Positions 13,639 to 26,427 of a stretch of 64,000 bases of DNA are shown here, in pieces. The position numbers were made by a program, and so were the translations under genes. The stretch comes from Lentinula raphanica (Eukaryota > Basidiomycota > Agaricomycetes > Agaricales > Omphalotaceae). Every line of letters begins with the position of its first letter. Position 1 is the first letter of the stretch. The stretch lies in the NCBI GenBank assembly GCA_027919835.1, contig JANVFP010000013.1, positions 930,001 through 994,000 of the forward strand, in the 5' to 3' direction. The notes below the pieces were generated by a model. The model saw only the letters and a list, made by a program, of their open reading frames with translations, ran no database searches and was not told the origin of the DNA.

Positions 13639-15907
13639 GGTGATGGTACGAAGATGATGGTAGAAGGAAAGAGGCAGTCACTCTCGGAATGAATGAAACC
13701 CCTGTTCACATCCTGAGCGTAGATCCGGCTCACTCGGATATAACTCGAAATAACAGGTTCCGGGAAATAACTCATAACTTTTTCTCTTCCCAATTCCAAA
13801 CCTTTGAGTCCATACTCCTAAAACACAAGCACTTTGAGCCATCTTTCTCGAAGATTCACTGTCTCCGAACTCCGCTTGAAGTCTCGCTAGGTCTCGTTGA
13901 CGAGGGGAAAATTGTTCAAGAATCTATGCTAGACGGATTGGCAACATTTTCGTCATGTAACTCATAGTCTTCCTCCCGGCGTGTTTTCTTCTTTCGCGCC
14001 TGTACCTGCTGGATGAATAGGACGAGGCAAATAGCGAGCGGAGCTGGTATGAGGACTGGAGCTCGTGGTAGACTCTGCCAGGGTGAGCTTCTGTATGATC
14101 TCCTTTGTCGAGCTTACTCTCAGTACCTATATCTATCTACAAGGAACTCATTCAGGAATTTTGTCCGAGTCCTGGTTCGAATTCATCACTATCCTACCAC
14201 GCCATCTCCCGTCTACGCCTCGGATTGATTACACCTCTTTGAGAAGACAGCGACGAGCGTACTCGGTGCTCTTCGTCTTTTTCATCGGCGTCGATATCTC
14301 ACAACTTGCCAAGATTCGAGCACGAGCAATATCATTCCACTAGCGTGAACGAGGGAATCCTCATCTCCGACCCGCCAAAAGTGTCGCATTTGGTACCAGT
14401 CGCTTCGCTGACACGTCCAGTGAGGCTTGAGCGCTTGAGCGCTCGATTGAGACTGTCGTGCAGTGACGAAGTTATCGGCTCGAGTCTACAGTTCTCCATT
14501 GTTTGAATGCCAATAATCACACAGGGGCCAGGGCCCACTGGCAGTGATGAACTTGGACTGAACCGGATATCCGAATTGTACTTCTGGTATACTGGCAGAG
14601 GTGAGCTGGATTGCTTGAGATTTTGCTTTGTTTTTGTGCGGCTCATACGGGGAGCTTGAGCTCTTTCACCAGCCCTTTCGACGAAGAACTTTCTCTACCC
14701 ATTCTTTCGCATGACAATGGATGATGATCGATCTTTCATTCTTCAGGTCTGCCATTCCTCCAACAGTTTTTCTTCCTTTTCTTCGTGCTGCCATCGATCT
14801 TCGATTGTCATCAATCAGACTCCAATCCGACAAACGTTCTGGAGTGTGCAGTCGGATTATATGTTCGATTCCTCCCTCCATACTTTCTGAGCACCTAGAC
14901 CTTACACATATGCTCACGCTTCTCAGTGTTTTTCCCTGACACCTTTTTCTCAATGAGAATGAGAATGATAATCACAACGGCGATGACGGCAACCAAACGA
15001 CTAACCGACTGACACTCCTTCTCCTTCTGTTGGACTGGGTTATTCGTCCCGCCAGTCGTATACGTTATCTCCATCGTCGTTCACCTTCAACACACTCTGG
15101 ACTATGACTAGCTTACGAGAATGTCTCTATCTCCCTTCTTAGTTTCCCTCTCAAGGTTGGACAGTGAACATTATCCTTTGAGTATGGCGGGCCCGGGTAC
15201 AGGCATGGCGCGCGAACCGAGCGCAGAGACTCAGAGGAATCTCGCACAAATGTACCTCAAGGACGAATGCCGTATCTTTGGCCTTCAAACGTGAATTGAA
15301 CAGCGATATGACCTCAAACGTTCGTGCACAGGTCGCGTCATGCAATACCCAATCTCGGTATTGCGCATCTTCCAGGCTGTCAGCCGCTACTATCTCTCCT
15401 CCGCCAACGCTTTTTTTTTGCACAAGCGACTCCACCTTGCTTCCACCTTCTCGAACCCACATCGATGTCCTGTTAACATTTGTCTTACAAGCAATCACCA
15501 TACTCGCCTCGTATCTATCTGGCTATCGCTTCGTCTATCACTATGGATGCAGGGCAGGGTGCTGGACTCTAGCCAGAGCCTACTCTGGCGGTGTACATCA
15601 GGAGCTGTTTGGGCTAAGGGCTTGATTTGTGTACCTTGGGCTATCTTGTGCTATCATCATAGCAATCCTGTGCAACCACATAGCAATCCTGTGCAATCAA
15701 TTTGCAAGGACAGCCTTCAGAATGATCTCTCATTCATGACAATATGATTGAAGGCATATTCCCTCATATTCCCTTGCATAAGAGGTTGGCGGAAAGTTTT
15801 CAAATCCCCCAGAGCCGGTCTCCGATTCCTACTGTACTCCCAACACACTCAAAAACGATCATCGACTTTACGATTCGAGCGCGCGGCCATTCAACTATCT
15901 CTTATCC
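13639..15907. other. Intergenic region, no gene recognised
   Basis: 2.3 kb between divergently transcribed genes. Several frames of 70-135 codons exist on the plus strand, but they lack family signatures and overlap one another. A T(9) run lies near 15,411. A GGTTCGAA stretch near 14,167 resembles a tRNA B box but no A box or cloverleaf could be built around it. Confidence 0.5.
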
Positions 15908-17033
15908 ATGATGATCCTTCCACGTACCAAAAGTATGATGTTCTTTGCCGCCCTTGGGATGGTCTCCGTTCTTGCTCTCCCTGTTCCGGACGAGCTCGTC
16001 ATCTCTTCACCATCAGAAGCTAGCGATGTTCACGCTCAAGTTTCTCCTCAAGGTATTGTTCTGGTTGTTCTTCCTGTGACTCAATCTGATTTTTTCAATT
16101 TGCGTTATTCTCAAGTAAATGGAAGAGAGATTACGATAAGCAAGCGCATGGACCACAACCAACAAAACCATCCTCCGATTCCTCTAGAGCCTCCAGTCGA
16201 ACCTCCAGCAGGGCCTGTTCTACCGTTCGGACTCTATTGGGTGCCAGGGAGACACTATCCTCCCTTTCAACAATTAGCTTCTACCGGTGATATCTACACC
16301 GTCCCTGCGGCGCTTCATGCACCAATTACTTATCCAGCGAAGACTTTCAAAGACTGGAATCAAGCGCATTCACATTACATATTCGATTCAAATAATATCA
16401 AGTACGAGCTCGTAAGAAAATCACAGGAGCCAGGTAAGTACAATGTCCTGAATTATCAGTAATGCTGAGCTTACGCCCTGGACCACACTGCAGAACCCTA
16501 TACAATTCATGAAAAAATGGAGCATATCACGCAGTCCGAGTTCTACGTTCAACATCCATCCCTTCATCACTTGCTACTACATGATCTCTTCGACCCACTC
16601 GTGCATAGTGAGGAAACGAGAGAAAATCCGGACACCTCGAAGTTGACGTTGTTCAATGCCTATTTCATTCTGGCTACAGGTTTGCGATATTCAGATGACC
16701 TTTGTCAATCACGATGAAGACTGAATCTGTTCATATTCACGTATCTGGCAGAGACAGGACATGTGGACACCGTGTCCAAAGTAATCCGAAATTCCCCAAT
16801 ATACCTCATGCGGTACAAAAAGGACTATGAAGAAATCTTTACTCGAATCGAGAACGGAAACTTAGAACCACGGGATATGATCAATATTTATCTGGCCGAT
16901 GACCGTGATTATGGGTGAGAGTCCAACTGGTCAGACAATATCCTCAGGTACTGATTATTACTGTGTTAGGGCATTTTATCATTCTGGAGTGTACTATGCG
17001 AGACTATGCAGCCATACTTCCTGGGCAAGTTGA
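15908..17033 (+). CDS. Small secreted protein of unknown function
   Basis: Predicted 291-residue protein; I do not recognise the family. A hydrophobic N-terminal segment (MMFFAALGMVSVLALPVP) looks like a cleaved signal peptide with a probable site after the ALA/ALP region. It is followed by a proline-rich linker and a His/Tyr-rich body. Exons: 15908-16052, 16116-16433, 16494-16679, 16752-16914, 16970-17033, in consistent phase. The first intron (16053-16115) is 63 bases with no stop, so an unspliced form would stay in frame. Three in-frame ATGs (15908, 15911 and a later one) are possible starts. Secreted proteins with a similar layout are frequent and often lineage-specific in mushrooms; an effector or wall role is only a guess. 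Confidence 0.6.
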
Positions 17034-17237
17034 GCCACGCTGTATATGACAATATACTATCTATCTGTTAAAAGACCTGTTGGTCCAATATTTGAATACC
17101 TGAATGTTAACTCTCATCGGGACGAAGGAATGCGCTCGGGAAGTTGTTTAGAGAAAGCATAGTCTATCCATTCCAATATACAAGTACTCTTCTTGAACAT
17201 ATTTGAAAGCATCATCGGAAGAACGATAACGCTCTCA

Positions 17238-20100
17238 CTACGGTACAACTTCAGCCGTCTTTTTGGCTGCGAAATGCAGCGTCCAGGAAGATAACAGTCG
17301 TTTACTGTTGACCTGATCACCAGTAAGCCTACACAGAGAGTGATGAGCGTTCTTCGTGCAAAAGGAGGTGAAAAGAAAGCCCACCCTGGTGTGCCATAGG
17401 TCAATGGAGCAATGTAGACAAACATTGAGAACATTGCAATACAGAACAGGACAAGGATTATAGGACCCTTCAAACCGATGTCGACGTATTGGCGTTTGTG
17501 ACGCCTCATTGTGGGCGCTTCAACGGATATAGGATAGTTGATAGTCTCAGATAGGACGAACTGGAGAACAGCTCCAGCGATCAGTGCAGAAGCCAGATGT
17601 GATGCGAGGTAATGATGGATGAACAGCTGCCTGTTCATCAAGAAGAATGGAGCATAATGCACCGCCCAGACGACGAAAAAGAAACCAGTGGAGTTCCAGA
17701 GACGATTCCGGACGGCTGTTACAGTTGTCAGTAGTGAGAAGAGAGAACATTTGGAGCCACATACGTTCAGGAATCGGGTCATTATTTCTTCTACGTGCCA
17801 ACAGATCTGCTCCAAGAATTCCAACATAGATGGACAGTGCCACAACACACGTCCACCACCCAACGAGATTCCCGATTAGATAGATTTGTTTCTGTGAATC
17901 ATTCTCCGTCCAGAAACTGATTCCGGCAATGAGGAAAGGCCAATTCAAAGGTCCGCTGGCATAGGGATGCGAGGCTGTTAGACCTGCATTATGCTGCAAC
18001 ATGAGCAGCTGTAGTTCTCCAAACTTTCTAAAGAAATTCATTTTCCTGGGAACTTTAGGCGGTTGATTACCACCCCGCTCTTTAGGATCCGCTCCAGCTG
18101 AAAAAGACAATCAGAAAGGATATCATTCAGAGAATGTGCAACTCACTTTCGTCAGCAACTATGTCCTCTACGAACCATGTCGCAGTTTTCTCGGTAGGGT
18201 TTTTATTACCGTTTATTTCCTGTTGTCTGAAAGCCCAATCGGGCAGTTGCTTGTTATGCGTCCACATCGACACCCTCGTCTGTCCATGAATCAGCCTGAA
18301 ATAGCCTGATTTACTCTTCCACGCTTCCCCTTCATGGGCGTCGATTAGCGATAACTGGAAGAGAGTCTCGTTGAATCGGGAGGTATCGTCTCTGGGCCAT
18401 GTAGTGAATTCCTGATTGGTTGGCATCAAAGGAGAAGCAACGTCGTGGGTGAGAAGAACTGTGTTTGTGTTGACGTGAAGCAACTGGATCATATCATTGT
18501 GGCGAACAATTCGGCCACGACCAGTTTCAGGGAGGGCTTTTGTGGGGATAATTTGCCAGTGGTTGTTTTCGTCAGCGTGGGCATAACCAGTCACTTGTTG
18601 ACCTATTCGAGTTTTGAGTTAGTTAGATCAAACGATGATTGAGAAGGAAAGACATTACCCTGACTACTGATACGTCCATCGTCGTACTTGAGTGGGTAGC
18701 GCTCGACATGTGAGTGCAGATAAACCTTGCTATCTTTGTGCCTCATAGTGACTGTGTCGTAGTAGCGAATCTCTGGGGAATTGCGGAAATTATTAAATAT
18801 AAGCACTGCGAGTCTCACAAACACCGAACTAACCTTGAGCACTTAATAGCATTTCGTTCCCGGCTAGGGTCTCCTGGAATGCCGGACTCATGAAGCTATC
18901 ACCAGTGCCGGAAGTCGGAAGGAGGGCAAAATGAACCCAGAAGAAGGATAGATAGATGATGAAGGGAAAAACTATAAGACCAACGGCCCTAGCCATGAAA
19001 TGCTTCCAGAAGTAATCCTATGAACATATTCATCAGCGGTTTGTTGAAGGCCTCACGTGCGACAAAGAACTACCATGGATGGGGATCTCTTGTAGTCCAG
19101 GATACCCCAAAGATCAATAAGAACTGCGACACCAACAGTGACTACGGTGAGCACACCGTTCACTTTGGATCCCCAGGTGCAAGCCATAAAGAAGCCGGTG
19201 GCGAAGAGCCAGCCAAACCATTCTGTGGTAAACTCCCTAAGAGAAGTCAATGATTTGCACGAGAGATCGAAGATTCTGGTTACCTATAGCGGAGTTTTTG
19301 GAACCGAATATAAGCATAGATTGTGAGTGACATGAAAAATATCAACGTGGCATCCAGCAAAATGAGACGTGATTGTGCGATATGCGCGTTATCTATGCAA
19401 TAAACGCGTCAAGTACAAGGCTCTCGTCAACGGAAAATACGGCTACGCACCGAAGAGAACGAGTGCAGCAGAAAACGCTGCAATCACAGTGGAATATCCG
19501 CTCTGTTTCATGATAGCATAAACGACGGGTACAGTGAGACTGCCGAGGATAGCTGGAAGCGCGCGCATTCCAACGTAAGGGACATGGTTTTGGGTATAGC
19601 TGTCACCAATGTTTTCGAATTGAAAGTGGCCGTCGAATCCTGAGAACCAGCCAGCCAATCCAAACAGGAGTTTGGCGAAAGGAGGGTGGACGTCGAAGTA
19701 ATATTCTCCAAGGATATAGTATGATGCAAATTTTCCGAAATGAACCTCGTCGAATCTGGAAAGAGTTCAGCTAGTTCCTCGGAGAGTGTTGGGCCGAACG
19801 TACACGACTTGGTCAGGGTGGTTGATCTTGTAAAACCGCAGCGCGAAAGCAATCGCGGTGAGAACGGCGACAACTATAACGCTAGCGTTTTCGGTCTCGA
19901 GTATGTTCTCAATGGGGTGTCGTTTGTTCTAAAAACCCGTCAATAAACCATGACTGACATGGCAAAAGTTTAAGAATCAGAAGACTTACTGGGTTTTGGT
20001 AAACGTCGTCTGTATGTTCCTCTTCTTGTAGACGGTCATATTCAAAATTAGGTCTGGAAGAGACTGGGACCCGTTGGCGTAGTTTTCCTGTGCCCGCCAT
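17238..20100 (-). CDS. PMT1: Dolichyl-phosphate-mannose protein O-mannosyltransferase, PMT1 type
   Basis: 773-residue GT39 enzyme of the ER membrane that transfers mannose from dolichyl phosphate to Ser/Thr of secretory proteins. The first luminal loop has the catalytic FDEVHFGKFASYYI motif, then DVHPPFAKLL and QSRLILLDATLIFF. A central MIR region carries three segments (YLHSHVERYP; IIPTKALPETGRG; GYFRLIHGQTRVSMW). The C-terminal membrane part includes LWNSTGFFF and LFIHHYLASHLAS. Exons: 20100-19990, 19928-19804, 19755-19451, 19392-19284, 19236-19074, 19017-18834, 18772-18659, 18602-18147, 18097-17765, 17715-17385, 17328-17238; every phase fits and the total is the normal family length. FDEVHFGKF with HPPFAKLL points to the PMT1 rather than the PMT2 or PMT4 branch. 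It usually acts as a PMT1-PMT2 heterodimer. Confidence 0.92.
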
Positions 20101-20771
20101 CGCGGCGAAAGATGAATGTGCAGTCAAAAGATGCAACCTTTTCAAGAGCAACCACAGTTGAATTGCCACGCGATGCTTTACGTACTTTCTTTGTTGGTAC
20201 CGTTTTGACGCCCGTCCATTTATAGGCGGTAGCTGCGCCGCCTGCGCGCACTCAAGAGTTCCAAACGCCAGTAATACGCTGGCTCGAAGGCTATCGAAGG
20301 TTGATACACATATTATGCAGACGGCGGCTCACAGAAGAATATTCAAAATCAAATTCTTAATGGATGATACGATAAATGTGACTACTGGACCAGAATTTAA
20401 GTATAAACATCATAGAAAGGAAAGACACAGTGACCAACTGTAGTTGGCAACTACTAGATGAAGGAGTGAAGCAGGTATTCGAGTAAGGAGGAAACATTGA
20501 GCTTAGCCAAATGTCCATTAGAACATCACAGGAGAAGACAAAGAAAAGAGAGGAGAGCATTGAGAATGGAGCAACACATAGCTTGTATCAAGACGAGAAA
20601 CACAAATAGTACACCAAGAAATAGAAAAACTGATACAGTCGATGGGAAAAAGACGAGAGGGAATGTGAGGCCAACATAAGTCATGTTGAGTGGAGTGATG
20701 ATATATACAGTTGAGCACGCAAGCAGTCCACCAGAGAACGATGCAGAGCTCGAACAGGGTTCTTTTACCTG
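20101..20771. other. Intergenic region between PMT1 and the RING-PH-VWA gene
   Basis: Contains the PMT1 promoter and the 3' region of the upstream minus-strand gene. Small frames on both strands look random. A purine-rich stretch near 20,520-20,660 is notable only for composition. Confidence 0.5.
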
Positions 20772-23700
20772 TTAATCCCGGGCAATCCAATCCGTGCTAC
20801 GTGAAACCAGCTCGATGGAATTGTCCGTAGTCCAGAATAACCTTTCTGTTGCGCTACGACCAGTCCAGCTTTTTTGATCTCTTAAGATCATTGCCTAGAC
20901 AAATGTAACAATGAGGACTGGAATGAACAAACAAAGAGATAGAGGGAAACAAACCTGCTGTGCCCCAAAGTTCCTTTGATCATGGGCGAATAGATCCACG
21001 TTATCTTCTAACGCTTCGCTTAAAATTTGCAAATCTTGCATGATCGCCTGCATAGCTCGGACAGCACCTAATGTCAAAATCTCCTTCCTGTTTCGTGAGG
21101 TTCCCGAGTTTGGCGCAGGCAACGTCCGAGAAATCGTTTGCAGAACAGTGTGCAGAATCCGCTTGGTCTCGCTGATGATCTTCTGTGCTTGAGGGAAGTT
21201 CCTCCTGGAAACTAGAACGAGAGCACGAGTGATCATGTCCGACGCTAGAAGCTCCATCCTCCGACGAACGATGACTGGATCGGAGACCGGGGAAGAAGGT
21301 TTAGGAGCATTGGGTGTTGGTGGAAGTAATGTCACTGTGAGTAATACAGGATGCGCGAGACGCGTGACGTTCTTGGCTGCAGCGGGGTCAAAGAAGGATC
21401 CATCGACTTCCACTACGGGAACCTCGTCGATCATCCTATCCATCATCCCATCAGCAAAATCTACATCGTCGATCGCAAGGGAGTCTAAACCCATGCTTTG
21501 GACAAATCGATCTGTGGCATTCATATTGCGCATATCGCGGTTTTGTCCATTAGCTCGTGCAAGTCTCTGTTGGAGATCGGTGTTATCGAGCTCCAATTCA
21601 ATCAGCATCTCCTTCCTTTCGCCATACCTCAATTCACCGACATCCACATCAACGTTTTGACCGTCGCTAGCAAGAATACTTGACGGTCCACCGGACACCT
21701 TCCGGACTCTGAATCGATTGCCGTCCACGATTTTCATGTGTAGTTTCATGTTCAGAAGACCGATCGACATCATCCCGCCTATACAGCCAGCGATACACTC
21801 TCGGAGATCATACCAGTCTTTTACGAAGGTATAAGTTCCCGAGGTATGATTAGACATGAGCCATAGAGAGGCGGGATCATGCGAGCGTCCATATCCAAAT
21901 GAATGGATAGGCACGTTCGCAGCTTCAGCTCGGGCGAGCACAAGATCCATTTGAGCTCGACGAGTAGTGTCAGAAGCATCGGAGACGAGAATCATTCCAG
22001 ATACTGAGTTGCGCGCTTTACGTTGCAGAACAACATCCAAACCTAATGGGAACACACAGTTGAGTCAGAACACCGAAATAGAAGTTAGAAAAGGTCGACT
22101 ACAAGTGAACTTACCGTGGTTCACCGCTGTTACAACGTCCGTCTTTTCGTCCTTGCTCACCCTCACCAGAAATTCATCAGTGGGACCGTAATCTGACCCA
22201 TCTGGATCACTAGTCGGTCTCACTGAAAGGTTTTCGACGAATTTCTCGAGCCTGGCCTTACTCTGACCTTTGCTAATGCTCAAGAATGGCGTCTTCCGCA
22301 CTCTTCCCCCTAGACCGACCTCGAACGTCACCAAGCTCAGCCGGTCCTTTGTACCAAGCGACGCAATGACGAATTCGAGAGTAGCTGAGATGACACGCAA
22401 CTTCAACTGGGCAGTGCTAGGAGAAGAATTGGGCGGAGGAAGGGAAATCACCATGATGAGATCCATTGGTGGATGAGGGAGAGGGGTGAGTGAGTTGGAA
22501 GGTCCGGAAGAAGTGTACGGCGTCACCAATCCCGTCGGGGAGTCGTATGGACTCATCTCATCGTCTTCTCCAAGAGTAGTCAGCTTCTTCTGCATCTGTG
22601 GCCGCTGTGACTGCTGAAGGACAGACCCATGAGAAGTAGAAGAGGACATGGTTGATCGGGATGAGCCATTCTGGAGCAGACTATCGACACCGCTACTGAC
22701 CGTGGTCGATGTACTACCACTAAGTATTCTCATTGCTTTCGAGTTTCCACCGAACTCTTCCATTTCAGGGGCGCGCCTCTCTTCCGGAGGCGGTTGCTGA
22801 TACGACGGATTTTGAGACTGGAACATATTGACCAATGCCTGAATGGTGCTGCGCCAGGCTTCAAGAGTTTCCCGATCCTTGTAAATCAAGATGAAAGAAG
22901 CAAGTTCGTCTTCCATGTCGATGGTGAGAGACATTTCCCCGGCTGCGCTAGATGCAGTCACTTGTTTGATGTGACGCACGTAGATTCGCCCCTTCAACCG
23001 AAGGACACCTTTCGACTGGGCGGGCGACGACGCCGTTGATGCTGTATCAGCATGACCGGATGCATTCAATAGACGACCAAGCGAACGCTTCTTCTCTTCG
23101 ACGACGCATATAAGAGCCTCTTTGAAGAGGTATACATAGAACTCTCGAACAAGCGTGTCTCGCCGTACTGACAGAAGATCGTGCATTTGAAGAGGTCCCA
23201 AGTCCGAAAGCGGGTGGCCTTTCCAGTCAATGATTCGGTTACGTAGGTCCTCCGTGATAGGATTGAAAGGTGAATCCTCTTCCTGAATGATTGCCTTGGG
23301 ATGATGGTGAGAATTGGACGAAGACGAATCGTGCCCGTGACCGGATGAATTGTTATAATGCATGTCCTGAGAATAAGACTCGGAGATTTGTTGCTGCCTT
23401 CGAGATTGGGGATGAACATGGTCAACATCGTGTCGAAGATGATTGCCAGCTTCGACACGGCGGGGAGCATTGTAATCCTGAAGCACAGGTCCAGGAACCG
23501 GTGCATGGTTCCGCTTTCCGGGGAGCTCGATAACAACGATGCACGTTAGGGGTTGGTTAACATCGTGTGTGCGGGTTAGGGATGAAAATTCAGGGCGGAC
23601 TTGGATGGAAGGGGCAACAATATACTGGGAATGTTCTCTGGAGGGATCTGACTTCATCGAGCCAGTGTGATCCAATGGGTCATCTTCGGTGGGATCAAAC

Positions 23701-24459
23701 GGCTTCTGAGACTGTTGCCGCCGTCGATTTGTGGGTGTATCTCTCCCCGGGTACAGTGAAGAGGAAGTGTGGTCACCAAAGCCAGTCAATGCGGCCAGTT
23801 CTGAGTAGAGTTTAAGGTTTTGATGTAGGATGAAGTCGAAGACCACTTACTGTTCGATTTGCCACCATCGCCGTCACCTACTTTCATGGGCCGCCTGCAC
23901 ACACCACAAACTCCAAGATTTGACTTTCTGGACGCGGTGGACTTTGATTGGTTTGGCGGTGGGCCATAAACAGCTGTGAAGCAGGCCTTGAAAATGGTGG
24001 ATTAGTGACATGATGGAGTTATTAAAAATTTATAAGTAGAGAACGCACTTCGTGGAGAGCATGACCACATTCTGGTACGATGTGAGGTTTTTCTCCAGGC
24101 AGTCTGAAACTGAAGCTGAGAGGTTCTAGGCAGACTGGGCAATCTTCTTCGTCATCGGCGTTGTCGGAGTTGGAGACGACGGGCATTGGAGCGACGTGCA
24201 TAGCAGCGTACGGGTGAGAAGCAACAGAGTCCGGTAAAGAAAGAGCAGATTCAACAGTGAAAACAGAAGCAGGTTTGTTGGACTTTGGTTGGCGGAAGAC
24301 AGAGTTTAGAGATCGAAGAGAAACTTTGGAAGAATTCGGAGGCAAAGGAGGCGCTGAGCGAGGGTTTAGGTACAAGGAGTTGGAATCAGCTTGATGGGGA
24401 TCACTGGGTAACGGACCCTTGCGAGAATACCAAGTTCCTCCTGTCCCAGGATTTTTCAT
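20772..24459 (-). CDS. RING-PH-VWA protein, Ste5/Far1-like scaffold
   Basis: Predicted 1,147-residue protein with three domains in the order known from yeast Ste5 and Far1. A RING of the H2 type occupies about residues 107-168 (CPVC, ECGHALHEACF, CGVCRRPM). A PH domain is at about 390-510 (REFYVYLFKEALICVV ... GRIYVRHIKQVT ... LEAWRSTIQALVNMF). A VWA-like domain starts near 628 (DLIMVISLPPPNSS ... GMILVSDASDTTRRAQ). The VWA lacks the DxSxS metal site, so it is probably a binding platform. Exons: 24459-24049, 23986-23851, 23800-22115, 22042-20955, 20894-20772, all in phase. The start is the first in-frame ATG; the frame is open further upstream and an extra 5' exon is possible. By analogy it may organise the pheromone MAPK cascade or bind G-beta-gamma; an E3 ligase role is the alternative. 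Function is inferred from architecture only. Confidence 0.8.
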
Positions 24460-24826
24460 GGGTTCCTTCGCTGCTGTCTTGACCGGCGCTGAGCTCTGAT
24501 CCCCACAGCGTCGCCTAAAAGACGAGTAGGCAACCAATTAATCTGTTGCTGTTGCTTTGCCTAGGCTTCGTCCTAGCGATAATTTCGGACTCTATTTCCT
24601 TTTTCTGCTTCCGATCAATTCCCACGCCCCAAACCGCGGCTCCGACGCCCGGCGTATATCAGCCACATCCTTCGGGACTCCTCTCAACCACCCCTAGTCT
24701 CTCTTAACCCGTTCAGGTGATATTGCTTTGGCACTGCATATCAAAGATGCTAACAGAGCGCTAGCATCACGTTCCAAATCATGGAACTCGTTTGAAGAAA
24801 CACGATTTTGAAAATTTGATTGAACC

Positions 24827-25168
24827 ATGCGCGACAAAACTTTCAAAGTGCCAGGCGCATCATTTCCTCTACCAGCTGATTTGAAGATTGAAGCAGCTTC
24901 CTCAGGAGTCAGCGGTGCTTCTCCTTACACACCGTACCGCCATATCAGCAATCCACCAAGTACAAGGAAAGCTTGCACGTTTGACTTGGGCAAGTCCCAC
25001 AAGTTCGAGAGGTTTGTTCTCCCTGTGATTTACGAAGCAAGACATCCAAGAACAATGTACATTTTCACGAGGGATTGTATGACATAGCGGGTATGTCATT
25101 TCTGGTGTTCACTAACATGTAGAACCTACTGCACCAACACGACGTCGTCGACGCCAGTGCCAATCTGA
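24827..25168 (+). CDS. Doubtful small hypothetical protein
   Basis: An ATG opens a frame that, if spliced from 25,011 to 25,123 (GTTTGT donor, TAG acceptor, phase 2), gives a 76-residue protein with no recognisable domain, signal peptide or repeat. Codon usage gives no support either way. It lies divergently upstream of the RING-PH-VWA gene and could simply be promoter sequence. Confidence 0.18.
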
Positions 25169-26182
25169 GATCCTTCCTGATTATCCGCCAGTCTCAGCCT
25201 CTCAGGCTTGACCGGCCTTCGAACAACGAGTACTCCTCGTGTGGTGAATTCGTTCATATGATGTTCGTGTTCCGTTTGACATCAGTTCACCCGTTCTTCT
25301 TATGCCAATATATCATATCAGGCTTCTCTCTCTCTGCTTCTTTCAGCAGTGATGATCAAGACTACATATAGATATGTGCTAAACTCGAAAGGTAAACCAT
25401 TCCCATGTATTCCCGTGTTTACTACTCGGGGCAGAGTCTTCCTTTCAAATTCCGTCTTTGTGGCGGGCTGTGAGCTGCTGTGTGAGTGGTTGATGACAGA
25501 GCTCCCCGATGTGATACCGGATGCCAAGGTTCGTATCGTATCATCTGCACAGCGAGAAAAGCAGATTTACCTCGATGGGGTTCAACGTATCCGCCTTCGA
25601 ATTCAATGTCATTGACTAGGTAGTCATACAACTTCGAGTTTTGAAACCCGGAAGGAAAGCAATCTCCCGCATAGCTTGCTGTATCTGCTCATGCCAACAC
25701 TCCCGTCGCTTTTGTTTCGCCGCTCAAACCTCTCGAGCTCAATCACTGTCAGAACTTGATCAGAACTATCACAGCTTGTTTCAAGGGTGTTTTGCCTTCA
25801 GTGACGAATCGCAATGAGCGACCTACTACTAGCCCGGGAGTGTGCTGTTCTTCATTACTTGTCACTGTTTTCAGAATGTGCTCAACACGATACAGCACCG
25901 GCCAGAGCAAGCTGTCGATGTAACGAAATCGACGGAGCTAGGAGTCAGGCCTGGCCGCCTACGTCAGGACCTGACAGGACTGCTGTCGGCAGTTAGTGAT
26001 GCCACCCCGAGGCACGCCCGAAGATTACTTGGGATGGTTTACAGAGGCGTACTAGGAGCGGGTCTACCTGTCATTATCTCAGCATGCACTAATCGGACTC
26101 GAAACTGTTCAAGGGTCTCCGGCAATCTAGCTGCACTAGGCTGCACTGTCTATTGGTGGTCTGTTCAGTCAAACAAAGAACA

Positions 26183-26214
26183 GTATTGAATTTATCCTAG
26201 AATAAATTCAATAC
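26183..26214. repeat. Perfect 13-bp inverted repeat (hairpin)
   Basis: GTATTGAATTTAT, a 6-base loop CCTAGA, then the exact reverse complement. It stands alone in AT-rich intergenic DNA about 210 bases beyond the 3' end of the cysteine-synthase/rhodanese gene. Function unknown. Confidence 0.85.
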
Positions 26215-26427
26215 ATGCGTACTAGCCGTGATCTGCTCAAACAACCTAAGGAATGTTCGACCAGCTGTAACGACAAAAACTGAAGACCGCGTTCGATTAT
26301 AGTATCTCACTAGTTCACGCTGATTCCAAAAGTCTAGGCAGAAAAGCAAGTGGCAAACTCACATCGAAACCGTTGGTACATATTCAGCTGTTTCTACATA
26401 CCATATACAGTCTGTACATATGCCCTA

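Larger units (their letters stand above)
24460..26427. other. Gene-poor stretch with one doubtful small gene
   Basis: About 2 kb. Apart from the weak gene call at 24,827-25,168 and the perfect hairpin at 26,183-26,214 I see no gene, RNA or element ends. The left 80 bases may still belong to the 5' end of the RING-PH-VWA gene. Confidence 0.45.

Noticed and set aside
14160..14235. Possible tRNA (GGTTCGAA near 14,167)
   Set aside because: No A box, no acceptor stem and no anticodon arm could be built.
20048..20251. Minus-strand frame of 67 codons overlapping the PMT1 start
   Set aside because: Different frame from PMT1, no family signature; the PMT1 ATG at 20,100 gives the expected N-terminus.
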